Shown here: positions 26,583 to 35,782 of the stretch, piece by piece
Layout: the number at the start of each line of letters is the position of its first letter
How positions within the stretch are numbered: position 1 is the first letter of the stretch
The notes under the pieces: generated by a model
Databases searched by the model: none
Told to the model about the DNA's origin: nothing
What the model saw: only the letters and a program-made list of their open reading frames with translations
NCBI GenBank assembly: GCA_045603225.1
Contig: JAZULT010000070.1
Location: 124,001-188,000 of the forward strand
Length of the DNA stretch: 64,000 nucleotides
Reading direction: 5' to 3'
Source: RGIG9115 sp045603225
GTDB lineage: Bacteria; Bacillota; Clostridia; UBA1381
Made by a program: the position numbers and the translations under genes

Positions 26583-29500
26583 ATGAAAAAATTAATTTCA
26601 TTACTGCTTTCGGCAACACTACTTGCCGGAACATTTGCAACAACTGTTATGGCAGAAACTGCTACAGCTACTGTTAATATGTATCTGCAAAATGCGGAAT
26701 ATAACAGTAATCAGGCAGTGCTTGCACTTACTCTTGACGGAGTGGAAGCGGACAGTTATACCTATCAGTGGTATAATTCGACTGAGGAGAACGGAACATA
26801 TTCTCCAATGTACAAGGAAACAGATTCAACATATGTACTGTCAAGTAACGATATAAATACATATATAAGATGTGAAGTTACCCCTGTGACAGGCGATGTT
26901 ACGGGTGATGTGATTACAAGCAGTACATATTTTCTTTCACCGACAAGAGGTGCAATGAGATTCGGAGCGATTACCCGTGATCAGACAACAATTGCAAATT
27001 ATAAAAATAATCCCGGTAAATATTATGTAGAAGTTTTAGGTAAGAAGTTGATTGTTCTCGATGAATATGACGATTCTTTCTATGCAATTACAGCCGCATT
27101 TGAAGGCTGGCATACTTTCGGAGATGCTTCAACATATCAGTTCCTTCCGAATGATACAAACAATATCGGATATTGGCTTAATAATGACTGGGTTTCATCT
27201 AATGCAACGCTTGCAAGCTATATGCCGACTCATACATGGTGGGTTGAAGAAGCTTGTGACAAGGCAAGAGTACCGTATTCATTTGATGCAAAAGTAAGTC
27301 TTTTGTCAGTAACAGAGTACGGCAAGTATATGGACAGAATAGGTTGGGGGCCGTATGATGCTACGGGCGACTGGTGGCTCAGAAACTCAAGACCATCGAC
27401 TGCAGGACCGAACATAAATATAGTTATTGTGGCTGCAAATGCATCAAGACTCGGTCAGACGAATGGAGAAAGAACAGGTAATAATTCATGTCTTGTAAGA
27501 CCTACATTCTATCTTTCGGATGATATTTTCCTTGAAGAAAAAGCAAATGTATCCAACATGGGTGCAGGTATAAAGGAGATGATGGTTGAAAGATACTCAA
27601 ATGAAGAAGATATGGCGAAACTTGAAAAACTGTATACAGATGAAGAGCTTCTTTCAATCGGTTTTACTCTTGATAAAGCATATGTAGTATCAAATACTGC
27701 AACAATCGGTGCACTTTCACAGCTTACAGTATCATATGAAGATGAAAATGCAGTAAGCTATGAATATCAGTGGTATACATCAGACAATGCTGACTCAGGT
27801 TATGTTCCTGCAATCACAGAAACTGCTGATACATACATTGTTTCAAACCGTGATATGAACAAGTACATAAAGGCAGAAATTACTCCTGTATATGCAGACG
27901 GTTCAAAGGGCGAGACTGTTACAACATCGAATAATATAAATGTAACACAGCTCGGCAGACTTAGCAGAACAGGTTACGGAGATGACAGAGAAGCAAATAA
28001 GGACAATCCGAGCGATAACTTTGTAAAAATCGGTGGTAATAGTGTTCTTATTCTTGACGAGTATTCGGATAATGAAGAAGCATTTTATGTAATGACGCCG
28101 AATGCTATGGGAAGAGCAGTGTTTGACTCTGATAATACAACAAAGTTTGATCCGGAAGATGCGAACAATATAGCATATATACTTAACAATACCTTGCTTA
28201 CAACGGGTATCACAGAGGGAGAGGTTACATATAAGATAGGTACGGATATTCAGCCTTATATCCCCACAGTAACATGGTGGACAGAAGCCGGACATTCAGG
28301 CAGTAATTCACCTGCAGATTACAGTGTAAATGCAAAAATCGGTCTTATGTCAAGACCTGAATATGAAAAATACTGGGGTAAGTTCGGATGGGATCCTGAA
28401 GGTCTTATAAAGTCAGGCTGGTGGCTGAGATCAGGACGTGGTTCAGGCGGAACAGCAAACAGCGTATTTGCAGCACTCGGTGTTGCAAACAATTATCCGA
28501 ATGAAAGTTCAAACTCATGGGGTAATACATGGGATAAAGCAGCAAACAGCACAGGATACTATATCCGTCCTACATTCTATCTTAATGAAGAAGTATTTAA
28601 AAACATTAAAGCAGATGTAGCAACTCTCGGTGAAGATGTAAAGGAAATGCTCGTAAGACGTTATGCAGCAGAAGAACTTATGCATCTTTACACTCCGGCA
28701 GAACTCAGAACAATAGGTTTTGATGTAAAGACAGCAGTTATTACATCAAGCACAGATACACCTGCAGCTCTTTCTACACTTACAGTTGACTATGTGGACG
28801 AAGAAGCAGTAAGCTATGAATATAAATGGCTTATCTCAGACAGTGAAGATGGTGACTATATTACAGCTATGACTGAAAAGTCGAGCACATATCTTATTAC
28901 AACATATGACATGAACAAGTATATAAAGGCGGAAGTAACACCTGTATATGCAGACGGTTCAAAGGGTCAGGTAGTTGAAACAGCAAATATAATCAATGTA
29001 ACAACAATGGGAAGGCTTTCAAGAACAGCCTTCTCAGCTGAAGAAATTGAGGCGAAACGCGACAATCCTTCTGCAAACTATGTAAAAATTGGTAGTACTG
29101 AGGTTATGATTCTTGATGAGTATTCAGACGAAACAGAGTCTTTCTATGTTCTCAGTGCTCATCCGACAGGCAGAGCGGCATTTGATGCTGATTCAACAAC
29201 AAAATTCGATCCGTCAGATTCGAACAATATAGCATCGCTTATTAACGGAGCATTGCTTACAACAGGTCATACAGACGGTACAACTACATACAGCATCAGT
29301 TCGGATATCCAGCCTTACATTCCTGTTCATACATGGTGGACAGAAGCAGGATACAAGGACAGTAATTCACCTGATGATTACAGCGTAGATGCAAAAATCG
29401 GTCTTTTATCAAGAACAGAATATGAAAAGTACTGGGGCAAATTCGGATGGAGTCATGGCGGAGGCATTGTAAGCGGATGGTGGCTCAGAACAGGAAGAGG

Positions 29501-31775
29501 CTCAGGCGGTACGGCTACAACAGTTATGGTATCTATGGGTACAGCGGACACAGGTAAGGGTAATACATGGAACAAAGAAGCTAATAACACAGGATTTTAT
29601 ATACGTCCTGCATATTATCTCTCTGAAGATGTATTCCGTAACGTAAAAGCAAATGTTGATACTATGGGTTCAGACGTTAAGAAGATGATTCTTGCACGTT
29701 ACGATAAATCAGAGCTTCAGGGTCTTTATAACGAAGCTGAACTCGGCAAAATCGGTTATGAAATGATAATTGATATTCCTCAGAAATACAATAATATCTA
29801 TACTAAGGATGAGGCTGAGTTCAATGTTTCATACGTTGCACAGGATATGGATGATGTAATTATCACATATTCAAACGGTACAGTAAGTGATTCAGTATCT
29901 GAATTCCTCTACCCTGATGACTTGTATGAAACAACAATTAAAATGTCAAAGCTTCCTTACGGAGAAAATGATGTTACAATTACAATGACAAACAGTGCAG
30001 GAGATGTAATTTGTACTACTGCTCAGAAGATGTACATTTTCCCTGAACAGCCGGAAGAAAATATTTTTAACAGTGGTATTGATATTCACCCCGGACAGTT
30101 TAAGGCAAACAACAATGTTTTAGTTCTTGCAAAACAACTTGGCTTTACACAGGTAAGAATGGACTTCCCGTGGTCATATATTGAGACGGAAGAAGGATTT
30201 GATTTTGAGCTTTTCGATTCAATTGTTGAAGAAGCAGAAAATCAGGGTATTAAGCTTGTGCCGATACTTTGTTACAATAACCTTTTATATTCTGATGATG
30301 AAAATGTGAAGGGTGCAATCGACTCGGAAACAGAGCTTAATGGATTTGTAAACTATGTAAAGGCAGTTGCGGACAGATATCCGGGAATTGATACTTTTGA
30401 AATCTGGAATGAGCCGAACCATGCAGGATTCTGGTCTGATTCACCAAATGCAGAAGAATACAACGCTCTTGTGAAGGCAGTATCTGATGCTCTTTATGAA
30501 ATCAATCCTGACTATACACTTTACGCAGGTGCCATAGATGTGTCAAAAGAGCCTGAAGCCTTCGTCGGAACAATGTTCTCAAGCGGTCTTTATAACTGCT
30601 TCGATGTACTCAGCTACCATCCGTATTTTGATAGTAGTGTAAGTAGGTTTGAACAGCGTGTTGATGATTATAAAGATATGATTCTTGATAATGGCGGATT
30701 TAAGGAAATTGCAGCTACTGAGTACGGATTTAATATTAATTCTTCTGATGCGACTCCTGAAACAACACGTGCCACAGAAACTGTAAAGGCTATGGTTGTT
30801 GCAGATGCATATAACACAGATGATAACTATGTATTCAATATTTCGAATGAAAAATACGGACTTTTTACAACATCATATTTGCCGAATGAAATTGCATATA
30901 CAGTTGCGTATGCAAACTCTGTTCTTGCTGATGCAAGATTCCTCGGTAAGCTTGACACGGCAAGCACAATTTCTGCTTATGCTTTTGTTAAGAACGGTGA
31001 AACAGTAGTAGTATACTGGAGCAGTGAAAGTGACAGTATTACTTTGCCGACAGGTGCATATGCAACGGATATAAACGGTAACGCAATAAACGGAAGTGTG
31101 ATTACACTTACAAGTTCTCCTGTTTATGTATTCGGCTATGACTGCGTAGAAGAGGCTTATATGAACGAAATTGCTGTAAGAAAATCTGAAATTATAGAAA
31201 AATATCCTGAACTTTCTGTACTTACAAAAGAAGCAATCATGAACAGCAACTTAAGTGAAAAGGACAAGAGTGCGGCACTTTATATGCTTTACGAAGTAAA
31301 CAAAGTTGATGCAGTATACAATACTCTTACAGATGCAACTGACCTTACAGTTCCGACAGCGGAATATGAAGCAGTTGAATGTGGCGGAAACATTTATTCT
31401 GAAGCGGCACTTAAGCTTGCTAAGAAGTATATTGACGAAAGTCTTGCACTTTCTGATTCAGCACTTGCTGACAAGAACAACATAATTGCGGCAAACAATA
31501 AGATTGCTAAAGACCTTATTGAAAGTGCAGAACTTCTTGCTGATACAGATTCAGAACCTGAAATCGTAAATGTTAATGTTTCAAATGGTGTTCTTACATT
31601 TGATGTAAAGAATGTGGAAAGCGGTGACGTATGGGTTGCAACTTACTCAGGAACAAAGCTTGTAAATATACAGAAGCTTACTCTTGACAATCTTTCATGT
31701 AATGTTGGAGATGCAACAGGTAAAATCTTTGTATGGGACGGTATGACACCGATTACAGATTGTGTCGAATTCTGA
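26583..31775 (+). CDS. Giant secreted GH39-like glycoside hydrolase with three lectin-like domains
   Basis: A 1730-residue exported protein. Order: signal peptide, Ig-like (~30-120), lectin-like copy 1 (~123-318), Ig-like, copy 2 (~458-669), Ig-like, copy 3 (~809-1016), a beta domain, TIM barrel (~1160-1523), helical region, and C-terminal beta domain (~1655-1730) ending FVWDGMTPITDCVEF. Catalytic pair: Glu1277 in FEIWNEPNHAGFW and Glu1380 in AATEYGF. ATG 26583 is chosen over ATG 26574 because AAAGGAA lies at the right distance only for the later one. No SLH domain, unlike its neighbour. Closest relative in the window is the barrel at 21502-26562 (both have AGAIDVSK). Last gene of module 1, followed by a terminator. 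Confidence 0.82.
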   Translation: MKKLISLLLSATLLAGTFATTVMAETATATVNMYLQNAEYNSNQAVLALTLDGVEADSYTYQWYNSTEENGTYSPMYKETDSTYVLSSNDINTYIRCEVTPVTGDVTGDVITSSTYFLSPTRGAMRFGAITRDQTTIANYKNNPGKYYVEVLGKKLIVLDEYDDSFYAITAAFEGWHTFGDASTYQFLPNDTNNIGYWLNNDWVSSNATLASYMPTHTWWVEEACDKARVPYSFDAKVSLLSVTEYGKYMDRIGWGPYDATGDWWLRNSRPSTAGPNINIVIVAANASRLGQTNGERTGNNSCLVRPTFYLSDDIFLEEKANVSNMGAGIKEMMVERYSNEEDMAKLEKLYTDEELLSIGFTLDKAYVVSNTATIGALSQLTVSYEDENAVSYEYQWYTSDNADSGYVPAITETADTYIVSNRDMNKYIKAEITPVYADGSKGETVTTSNNINVTQLGRLSRTGYGDDREANKDNPSDNFVKIGGNSVLILDEYSDNEEAFYVMTPNAMGRAVFDSDNTTKFDPEDANNIAYILNNTLLTTGITEGEVTYKIGTDIQPYIPTVTWWTEAGHSGSNSPADYSVNAKIGLMSRPEYEKYWGKFGWDPEGLIKSGWWLRSGRGSGGTANSVFAALGVANNYPNESSNSWGNTWDKAANSTGYYIRPTFYLNEEVFKNIKADVATLGEDVKEMLVRRYAAEELMHLYTPAELRTIGFDVKTAVITSSTDTPAALSTLTVDYVDEEAVSYEYKWLISDSEDGDYITAMTEKSSTYLITTYDMNKYIKAEVTPVYADGSKGQVVETANIINVTTMGRLSRTAFSAEEIEAKRDNPSANYVKIGSTEVMILDEYSDETESFYVLSAHPTGRAAFDADSTTKFDPSDSNNIASLINGALLTTGHTDGTTTYSISSDIQPYIPVHTWWTEAGYKDSNSPDDYSVDAKIGLLSRTEYEKYWGKFGWSHGGGIVSGWWLRTGRGSGGTATTVMVSMGTADTGKGNTWNKEANNTGFYIRPAYYLSEDVFRNVKANVDTMGSDVKKMILARYDKSELQGLYNEAELGKIGYEMIIDIPQKYNNIYTKDEAEFNVSYVAQDMDDVIITYSNGTVSDSVSEFLYPDDLYETTIKMSKLPYGENDVTITMTNSAGDVICTTAQKMYIFPEQPEENIFNSGIDIHPGQFKANNNVLVLAKQLGFTQVRMDFPWSYIETEEGFDFELFDSIVEEAENQGIKLVPILCYNNLLYSDDENVKGAIDSETELNGFVNYVKAVADRYPGIDTFEIWNEPNHAGFWSDSPNAEEYNALVKAVSDALYEINPDYTLYAGAIDVSKEPEAFVGTMFSSGLYNCFDVLSYHPYFDSSVSRFEQRVDDYKDMILDNGGFKEIAATEYGFNINSSDATPETTRATETVKAMVVADAYNTDDNYVFNISNEKYGLFTTSYLPNEIAYTVAYANSVLADARFLGKLDTASTISAYAFVKNGETVVVYWSSESDSITLPTGAYATDINGNAINGSVITLTSSPVYVFGYDCVEEAYMNEIAVRKSEIIEKYPELSVLTKEAIMNSNLSEKDKSAALYMLYEVNKVDAVYNTLTDATDLTVPTAEYEAVECGGNIYSEAALKLAKKYIDESLALSDSALADKNNIIAANNKIAKDLIESAELLADTDSEPEIVNVNVSNGVLTFDVKNVESGDVWVATYSGTKLVNIQKLTLDNLSCNVGDATGKIFVWDGMTPITDCVEF
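26950..29640 (+). repeat. Internal ~1.06-kb tandem repeat (lectin-like plus Ig-like unit)
   Basis: Three copies within one gene. Copies 2 and 3 share short exact DNA runs spaced about 1056-1059 bases apart, for example at 27891 and 28947, and at 28371 and 29430. Copy 1 is more diverged. The order suggests later duplication of the 3' unit. Confidence 0.75.
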
Positions 31776-31831
31776 TGTTTAACAAACAGAATGAGGCTGT
31801 GGCGAAGTGAAAGCTGCAGAAAATGGAAAAT

Positions 31832-31867
31832 GAGGGCGATTGACGATGCAAGAGCCCTCGTTTTTTT
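31832..31867 (+). terminator. Terminator of module 1
   Basis: GAGGGC (31832-31837) with GCCCTC (31854-31859), followed by G and TTTTTTT. Located 57 bases after the last stop codon. Confidence 0.85.
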
Positions 31868-31946
31868 GTTTTTTCAAATTTTGTTACTTTTCAGAAAAAA
31901 TGAAACAAATTTCTTTTATAAATGTAACATATAACAGGTTTGTGCG

Positions 31947-31975
31947 TTGACTTGCTTTGATATATAATATATAAT
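31947..31975 (+). promoter_or_regulatory. Sigma-A promoter before the short secreted peptide gene
   Basis: TTGACT (31947-31952), 17-base spacer, TATAAT (31970-31975), within a TATA-rich run. Confidence 0.7.
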
Positions 31976-32020
31976 ATAATAGATAAATTGTTTATTATAA
32001 TTTGGAAGGTTGAGGTTTTT

Positions 32021-32188
32021 ATGAAAAAAATAACAGGGGTAATTTTACTTGCATCTGTGTTTATATCATCTTTTATGGGTTTTTATGGCTATGCAGATGT
32101 TTGTATAATTGATTATAATGAAAAACAATTTATGGATGAGTATTCAAGAGTAAATATGTCTGCGAATCCTTTTTTTATTAGAATATAG
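32021..32188 (+). CDS. Short secreted peptide or remnant of a surface protein gene
   Basis: A 55-residue product starting MKKITGVILLASVFISSFMG, a clear signal peptide of the type found on the large proteins here, with cleavage likely near YGYA. Only about 30 residues remain (VCIIDYNEKQFMDEYSRVNM...). GAGG lies eight bases upstream and a consensus promoter precedes it, so it is probably expressed. It may be a genuine small secreted peptide, or the 5' stub left after loss of a larger gene at the boundary between modules 1 and 2. No homology recognised. Confidence 0.45.
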   Translation: MKKITGVILLASVFISSFMGFYGYADVCIIDYNEKQFMDEYSRVNMSANPFFIRI

Positions 32189-32203
32189 TTTGATGGAAAA
32201 TAG

Positions 32204-32232
32204 TTGACTTTTTATGTGAATAATAGTATAAT
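32204..32232 (+). promoter_or_regulatory. Promoter of the plus-strand AraC gene
   Basis: TTGACT (32204-32209), 17-base spacer, TATAAT (32227-32232), 35 bases before the ATG. Confidence 0.8.
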
Positions 32233-32266
32233 ATATAGATATAAATTGTCTTTTGGAGGTAAATCT

Positions 32267-33025
32267 ATGTTTTATCAATTGCATCACCTTGCTTCGGCAG
32301 ATTATTTTAAGATAGAGAGAGAGAAGAACTTCAGCTTTCCTCCGCATCTTCATCAGTGTTTTGAATTGATTATCCTTCTTTCCGGTGAGATGCAGGTTAC
32401 GGTAGATAATAATGTTTATGAACTGAATAAATATGAAGCAGTTATGGTCTTTCCTAATCAGATTCACTCAATTCAGTCTGTGGAAAGTGAGCATATTCTT
32501 TGTATTTTTGCACCTGTTCTCGTGCAGGAATACAGCAACAGACTGACAGGAAAGATACCGCTTGACAATTTTTTTGTTCCTGAACCATATTTTGTGGATA
32601 TGCTTTGTAATCTTGAGTCGGATTCTACGACTACGCAGAAAAAGGCGATTCTGTATTCTTTTTGTGCCTTGTTTGACAAAAACAAGCAATATGATATGTT
32701 TTATGCGGATAAAGACGGATTGTTATACAAGATTTTTGCATTTGTTGAGGAGTCGTTCAAATCTGACTGCTCGCTTAAAAAGCTTGCCGAAAAGACGGGA
32801 TACGACTATGCGTATCTTTCAAGGATATTCAAAAAAATTGTAGGAATTTCATATAATTCATATGTGAACCAATACCGTCTCAGCCATGCGTGTTATCTTA
32901 TGGAGAATACAGATTTTTCAAATATACAGTGCGCACTTGAAAGCGGTTATGATACCGTACGCAGCTTTAACCGTAATTTCAAAGAATGCCTTGGTATGAC
33001 ACCTACAGAATATAGAAACAGATAG
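32267..33025 (+). CDS. AraC-family transcriptional regulator
   Basis: A 252-residue regulator with an N-terminal cupin-type sensor (FPPHLHQCFELIILLSGEMQ, EAVMVFPNQIHSIQ) and C-terminal double helix-turn-helix (CSLKKLAEKTGYDYAYLSRI, ALESGYDTVRSFNRNFKECL). ATG 32267 has GGAGG eight bases upstream. It has its own promoter and converges tail to tail on the next AraC gene with three bases between stop codons. Position between modules 1 and 2 suggests control of one of them. Ligand unknown. Confidence 0.88.
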   Translation: MFYQLHHLASADYFKIEREKNFSFPPHLHQCFELIILLSGEMQVTVDNNVYELNKYEAVMVFPNQIHSIQSVESEHILCIFAPVLVQEYSNRLTGKIPLDNFFVPEPYFVDMLCNLESDSTTTQKKAILYSFCALFDKNKQYDMFYADKDGLLYKIFAFVEESFKSDCSLKKLAEKTGYDYAYLSRIFKKIVGISYNSYVNQYRLSHACYLMENTDFSNIQCALESGYDTVRSFNRNFKECLGMTPTEYRNR

Positions 33026-33028
33026 AGA

Positions 33029-33865
33029 TTATCTCATATATTTTTTTCTGTATTCGAAAGGTGTAATACCGAATTGCTTTTTAAATATGCGATAAAAATG
33101 CTTTTCGCTGTTAAAGCCTGAGCTTTCCGCAATCTGAGCGATAGAACGGCCGTCGTTTGCAAGCAGATTACACACATTTTTAAGTCGCACATCATTAAGG
33201 TATTGAGAAAATGTCATTCCGAATTCTTTATGAAAGAGCGTTGAAAAATAGTTTCTCGATAAGTATAAACGATCAGCGACTTCTTCAAGTGTGATATTTT
33301 TGTGAAAGTTATTCTGTATATATGTAATTGCATTAAAAATCGTTTTAACATTGTTATTTTCAACTTTTTTTGTACTCTTTGCCGTTGTAATCAAATCCAT
33401 TATTATAAATTCAAGTATTTTTCTTATATAAGTAACAGATGAAGCGTAAGAGCTGTTGCTGTATTTTTTGAATTTTTCGAAAAGTCTTCTGAAAAATATA
33501 ATATCGTCCTGCGATAATGTCATAAGTAAGCCTGATATTTTTGTTAAATCCGAACGTACAGAGAGACTGTCAACAAAAGTATCAGAAAATGAAATATTGT
33601 ATGTTTCACGTGTAGCTGAAGTGATTGAATAAGAGTGAAGGTCTGTAGGCGTGCACAATGAAATAATTCCGTAGTCAAATTTTAAGGAGGAATTATTTAC
33701 AGATGTTTCACCCTTACTGATGATAAATTCAATTTCGTAAAATTCATGACTGTGCGGAGGTACGTGAACTACATCAGTGTAATTACGGTATTTGTCATGC
33801 TTGAATCTCAATTCATTAAAATCATACGGAATCCGCACAGGCGTTTTTAGTTTCTTTTTTATCAT
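33029..33865 (-). CDS. AraC-family transcriptional regulator, divergent from module 2
   Basis: A 278-residue regulator: N-terminal cupin-type sensor (VHVPPHSHEFYEIEFIIS) and C-terminal AraC domain (ITLEEVADRLYLSRNYFSTL, IAQIAESSGFNSEKHFYRIF). ATG 33865 is preferred over an in-frame GTG nine bases upstream because AAAGGAAG sits eight bases before it. It is transcribed away from S-layer gene A2, and the shared upstream region carries 21-bp-spaced direct repeats, so it is the natural candidate controller of module 2. Confidence 0.88.
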   Translation of the reverse strand: MIKKKLKTPVRIPYDFNELRFKHDKYRNYTDVVHVPPHSHEFYEIEFIISKGETSVNNSSLKFDYGIISLCTPTDLHSYSITSATRETYNISFSDTFVDSLSVRSDLTKISGLLMTLSQDDIIFFRRLFEKFKKYSNSSYASSVTYIRKILEFIIMDLITTAKSTKKVENNNVKTIFNAITYIQNNFHKNITLEEVADRLYLSRNYFSTLFHKEFGMTFSQYLNDVRLKNVCNLLANDGRSIAQIAESSGFNSEKHFYRIFKKQFGITPFEYRKKYMR

Positions 33866-33956
33866 ATTGGTCACTTCCTTTCCGATTATATTTTATCACA
33901 AAAATGCATTAATGTAAATATGTGTTATTTACTAAAAATAAAAAAATGAAATTAAT

Positions 33957-34020
33957 AAAATATATCACTTTTGTAGGAAAATATATCACATATTATCTTA
34001 TACTACTGTGATAAAATATA
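33957..34020. promoter_or_regulatory. Candidate AraC operator: 21-bp-spaced direct repeats
   Basis: AAAATATATCAC occurs at 33957-33968 and 33978-33989, exactly 21 bases apart, two helical turns. A related element in the other orientation, GTGATAAAATATA, lies at 34008-34020. Direct repeats on one DNA face are the usual target of AraC-type proteins. Confidence 0.6.
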
Positions 34021-34094
34021 TTTGAACTAAATATTATCAAAAATAATTGGATAAAATTAACAAATAATCTGAGATGAAGAGGGGGTTTTTCAAA

Positions 34095-35756
34095 GTGAAA
34101 CGAAAAATGATACTTGCAGTGCTGTGTGTAAATATCCTTTCAGGAAATATGGCATCTGCGCTTGATGTGAATATTGATGATACGGGAGGCCTTGTGACAG
34201 TTAAAGAAGTTATCGGAAATAATTCATCAGGAATGATTATAGTGGTGGACAGCGGAAAAACTATAGAGAACAATGATGATGTTTATGCAGTAAAATATGC
34301 GGACGCTGATTCTGACGGTGTAGCAAAATGGGAATTTGAAATGCCCGAAAAGGTAAATGATGAGCTTACTGATGGAGAGTATGATTTGTATATAAAGCAG
34401 GATGGGGAAGATATAGTAAAAGATACAATGGTATATGCATCTTTTGAAACCCGTGAAAAACTTAAAAATGAATGGAGCGGTATAAATACAAAGGAAGCTC
34501 TTGAGGAACTTCTTGATAATCAGGATTATGTATATGCTCTTGAGGTTTACGGATTTGATATGGATACTTATTCTGAATATTCATCATATAAAAGCTCTGT
34601 TATCCAAGGTACATATAACGCTGTAGGAGACTTTTCAAATACAGATATAAAATCCGGTGCCGGTATATTTAATTCAGAGCTTGGATTTCTCGGAATAAAT
34701 AAAAAATCAGGAAACGTTTCAGATAATATTTCGCTGATTAATCCCGGGTTTGAAGGAGTGTTTTATAACGACATCAAGGATGCGGAGCTTACAAAATGGA
34801 TTTGTGACTGCGTGGGTGATAAAACGTATTCATCTCTTTCGAAGCTGAAATCTGAATATGAGACAGCTAATATTCTTTATAAGATTAACAATACGAGAGT
34901 GTCAGAAATCGAAGACATTCTTGACCGTTATGCGGACGAGCTTGACATAAGCGACAGTTCGGAGTATGAAAAATACCTTGACTTAAAGAATAAGGGCAAG
35001 GCTGACGAAAAAATAGTTAATGCTCTTGCCAAATCGCCTGCAAAAGATGTTCAGGAACTTGAAAATGTGATAGGAAAAGCATCAGGAAGTACAAGTTCAG
35101 GTGGTTCAGGTGGCTCAGGAGGTTCGGGCGGCTCAGGCGGTTCCGGTAAAGCTCCGTCAAATCCCGGTGGATTCCCGTCAACAGTTCCTTCGGAAACAGT
35201 AAATCCTGAGAAAAAAGTATCGTTTAATGATATGAATAATGCTGTATGGGCAACAGAGGCAGTAACAGCGCTTGCAAAGGCAGGTGTTGTTTCGGGAGAT
35301 GAAAACAGCAACTTCCGTCCGAATGATATAATGAGACGTGAAGAATTTGTGAAAATGCTTGTAGAAGCTGTAGGCGTTCTTGATAAGAATGCTGAATGTA
35401 ACTTTGAAGATGTCAGCAAAGATGCGTGGTATTATAAATATATCGCATCAGCTTACAAAAACGGGCTTGTAAACGGTGTAAGTGAAACCCACTTCGGAAC
35501 AGGAAGCAATATTACAAGACAGGATATGGCAGTGCTCTGCAGGCGTACCGCTGAAAAGAGCAAGGCGCTTGATACTGTAAGAGAAAGCATAGTTTTTGCT
35601 GATGACGGTGATATTTCAGATTATGCAAAAGATGCTGTTTACAGACTGTACATGTCGGGTGCGATAAACGGTATGGATAAAAATAATTTCGGGCCTCTTG
35701 AATCAGCAACAAGAGCTCAGGGGGCAATGATAATTTACAATCTGTTTTTAAAGTAA
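34095..35756 (+). CDS. S-layer protein A2: beta region, helical region, Gly-Ser-Gly linker, three SLH domains
   Basis: Secreted 553-residue protein. GTG 34095 is the likely start: GAGGGGG ends nine bases upstream, and the product MKRKMILAVLCVNILSG is a good signal peptide. Beta region ~25-120, helical region ~125-325, linker of about five GGS units (~333-352), SLH domains ~374-553 (WATEAVTALAKAGVVSG, DAWYYKYIASAYKNGLVNG, YAKDAVYRLYMSGAING). Same plan as A1 and A3, with linker and SLH positions almost unchanged although the middle is poorly conserved. B2 follows 26 bases later. Role of the N-terminal part unknown. Confidence 0.83.
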   Translation: MKRKMILAVLCVNILSGNMASALDVNIDDTGGLVTVKEVIGNNSSGMIIVVDSGKTIENNDDVYAVKYADADSDGVAKWEFEMPEKVNDELTDGEYDLYIKQDGEDIVKDTMVYASFETREKLKNEWSGINTKEALEELLDNQDYVYALEVYGFDMDTYSEYSSYKSSVIQGTYNAVGDFSNTDIKSGAGIFNSELGFLGINKKSGNVSDNISLINPGFEGVFYNDIKDAELTKWICDCVGDKTYSSLSKLKSEYETANILYKINNTRVSEIEDILDRYADELDISDSSEYEKYLDLKNKGKADEKIVNALAKSPAKDVQELENVIGKASGSTSSGGSGGSGGSGGSGGSGKAPSNPGGFPSTVPSETVNPEKKVSFNDMNNAVWATEAVTALAKAGVVSGDENSNFRPNDIMRREEFVKMLVEAVGVLDKNAECNFEDVSKDAWYYKYIASAYKNGLVNGVSETHFGTGSNITRQDMAVLCRRTAEKSKALDTVRESIVFADDGDISDYAKDAVYRLYMSGAINGMDKNNFGPLESATRAQGAMIIYNLFLK

Positions 35757-35782
35757 ATTAAGAAAAGACAGGAGGGAAATTT

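Noticed and set aside
31776..32020. Mobile element scar between modules 1 and 2
   Set aside because: No inverted repeats, integrase fragment or tRNA site seen; only a terminator and a promoter.
33957..33989. Two short repeats as a CRISPR remnant or transposon end
   Set aside because: Only 12 bases, spaced by exactly two helical turns in a promoter region; no transposase or target duplication nearby.
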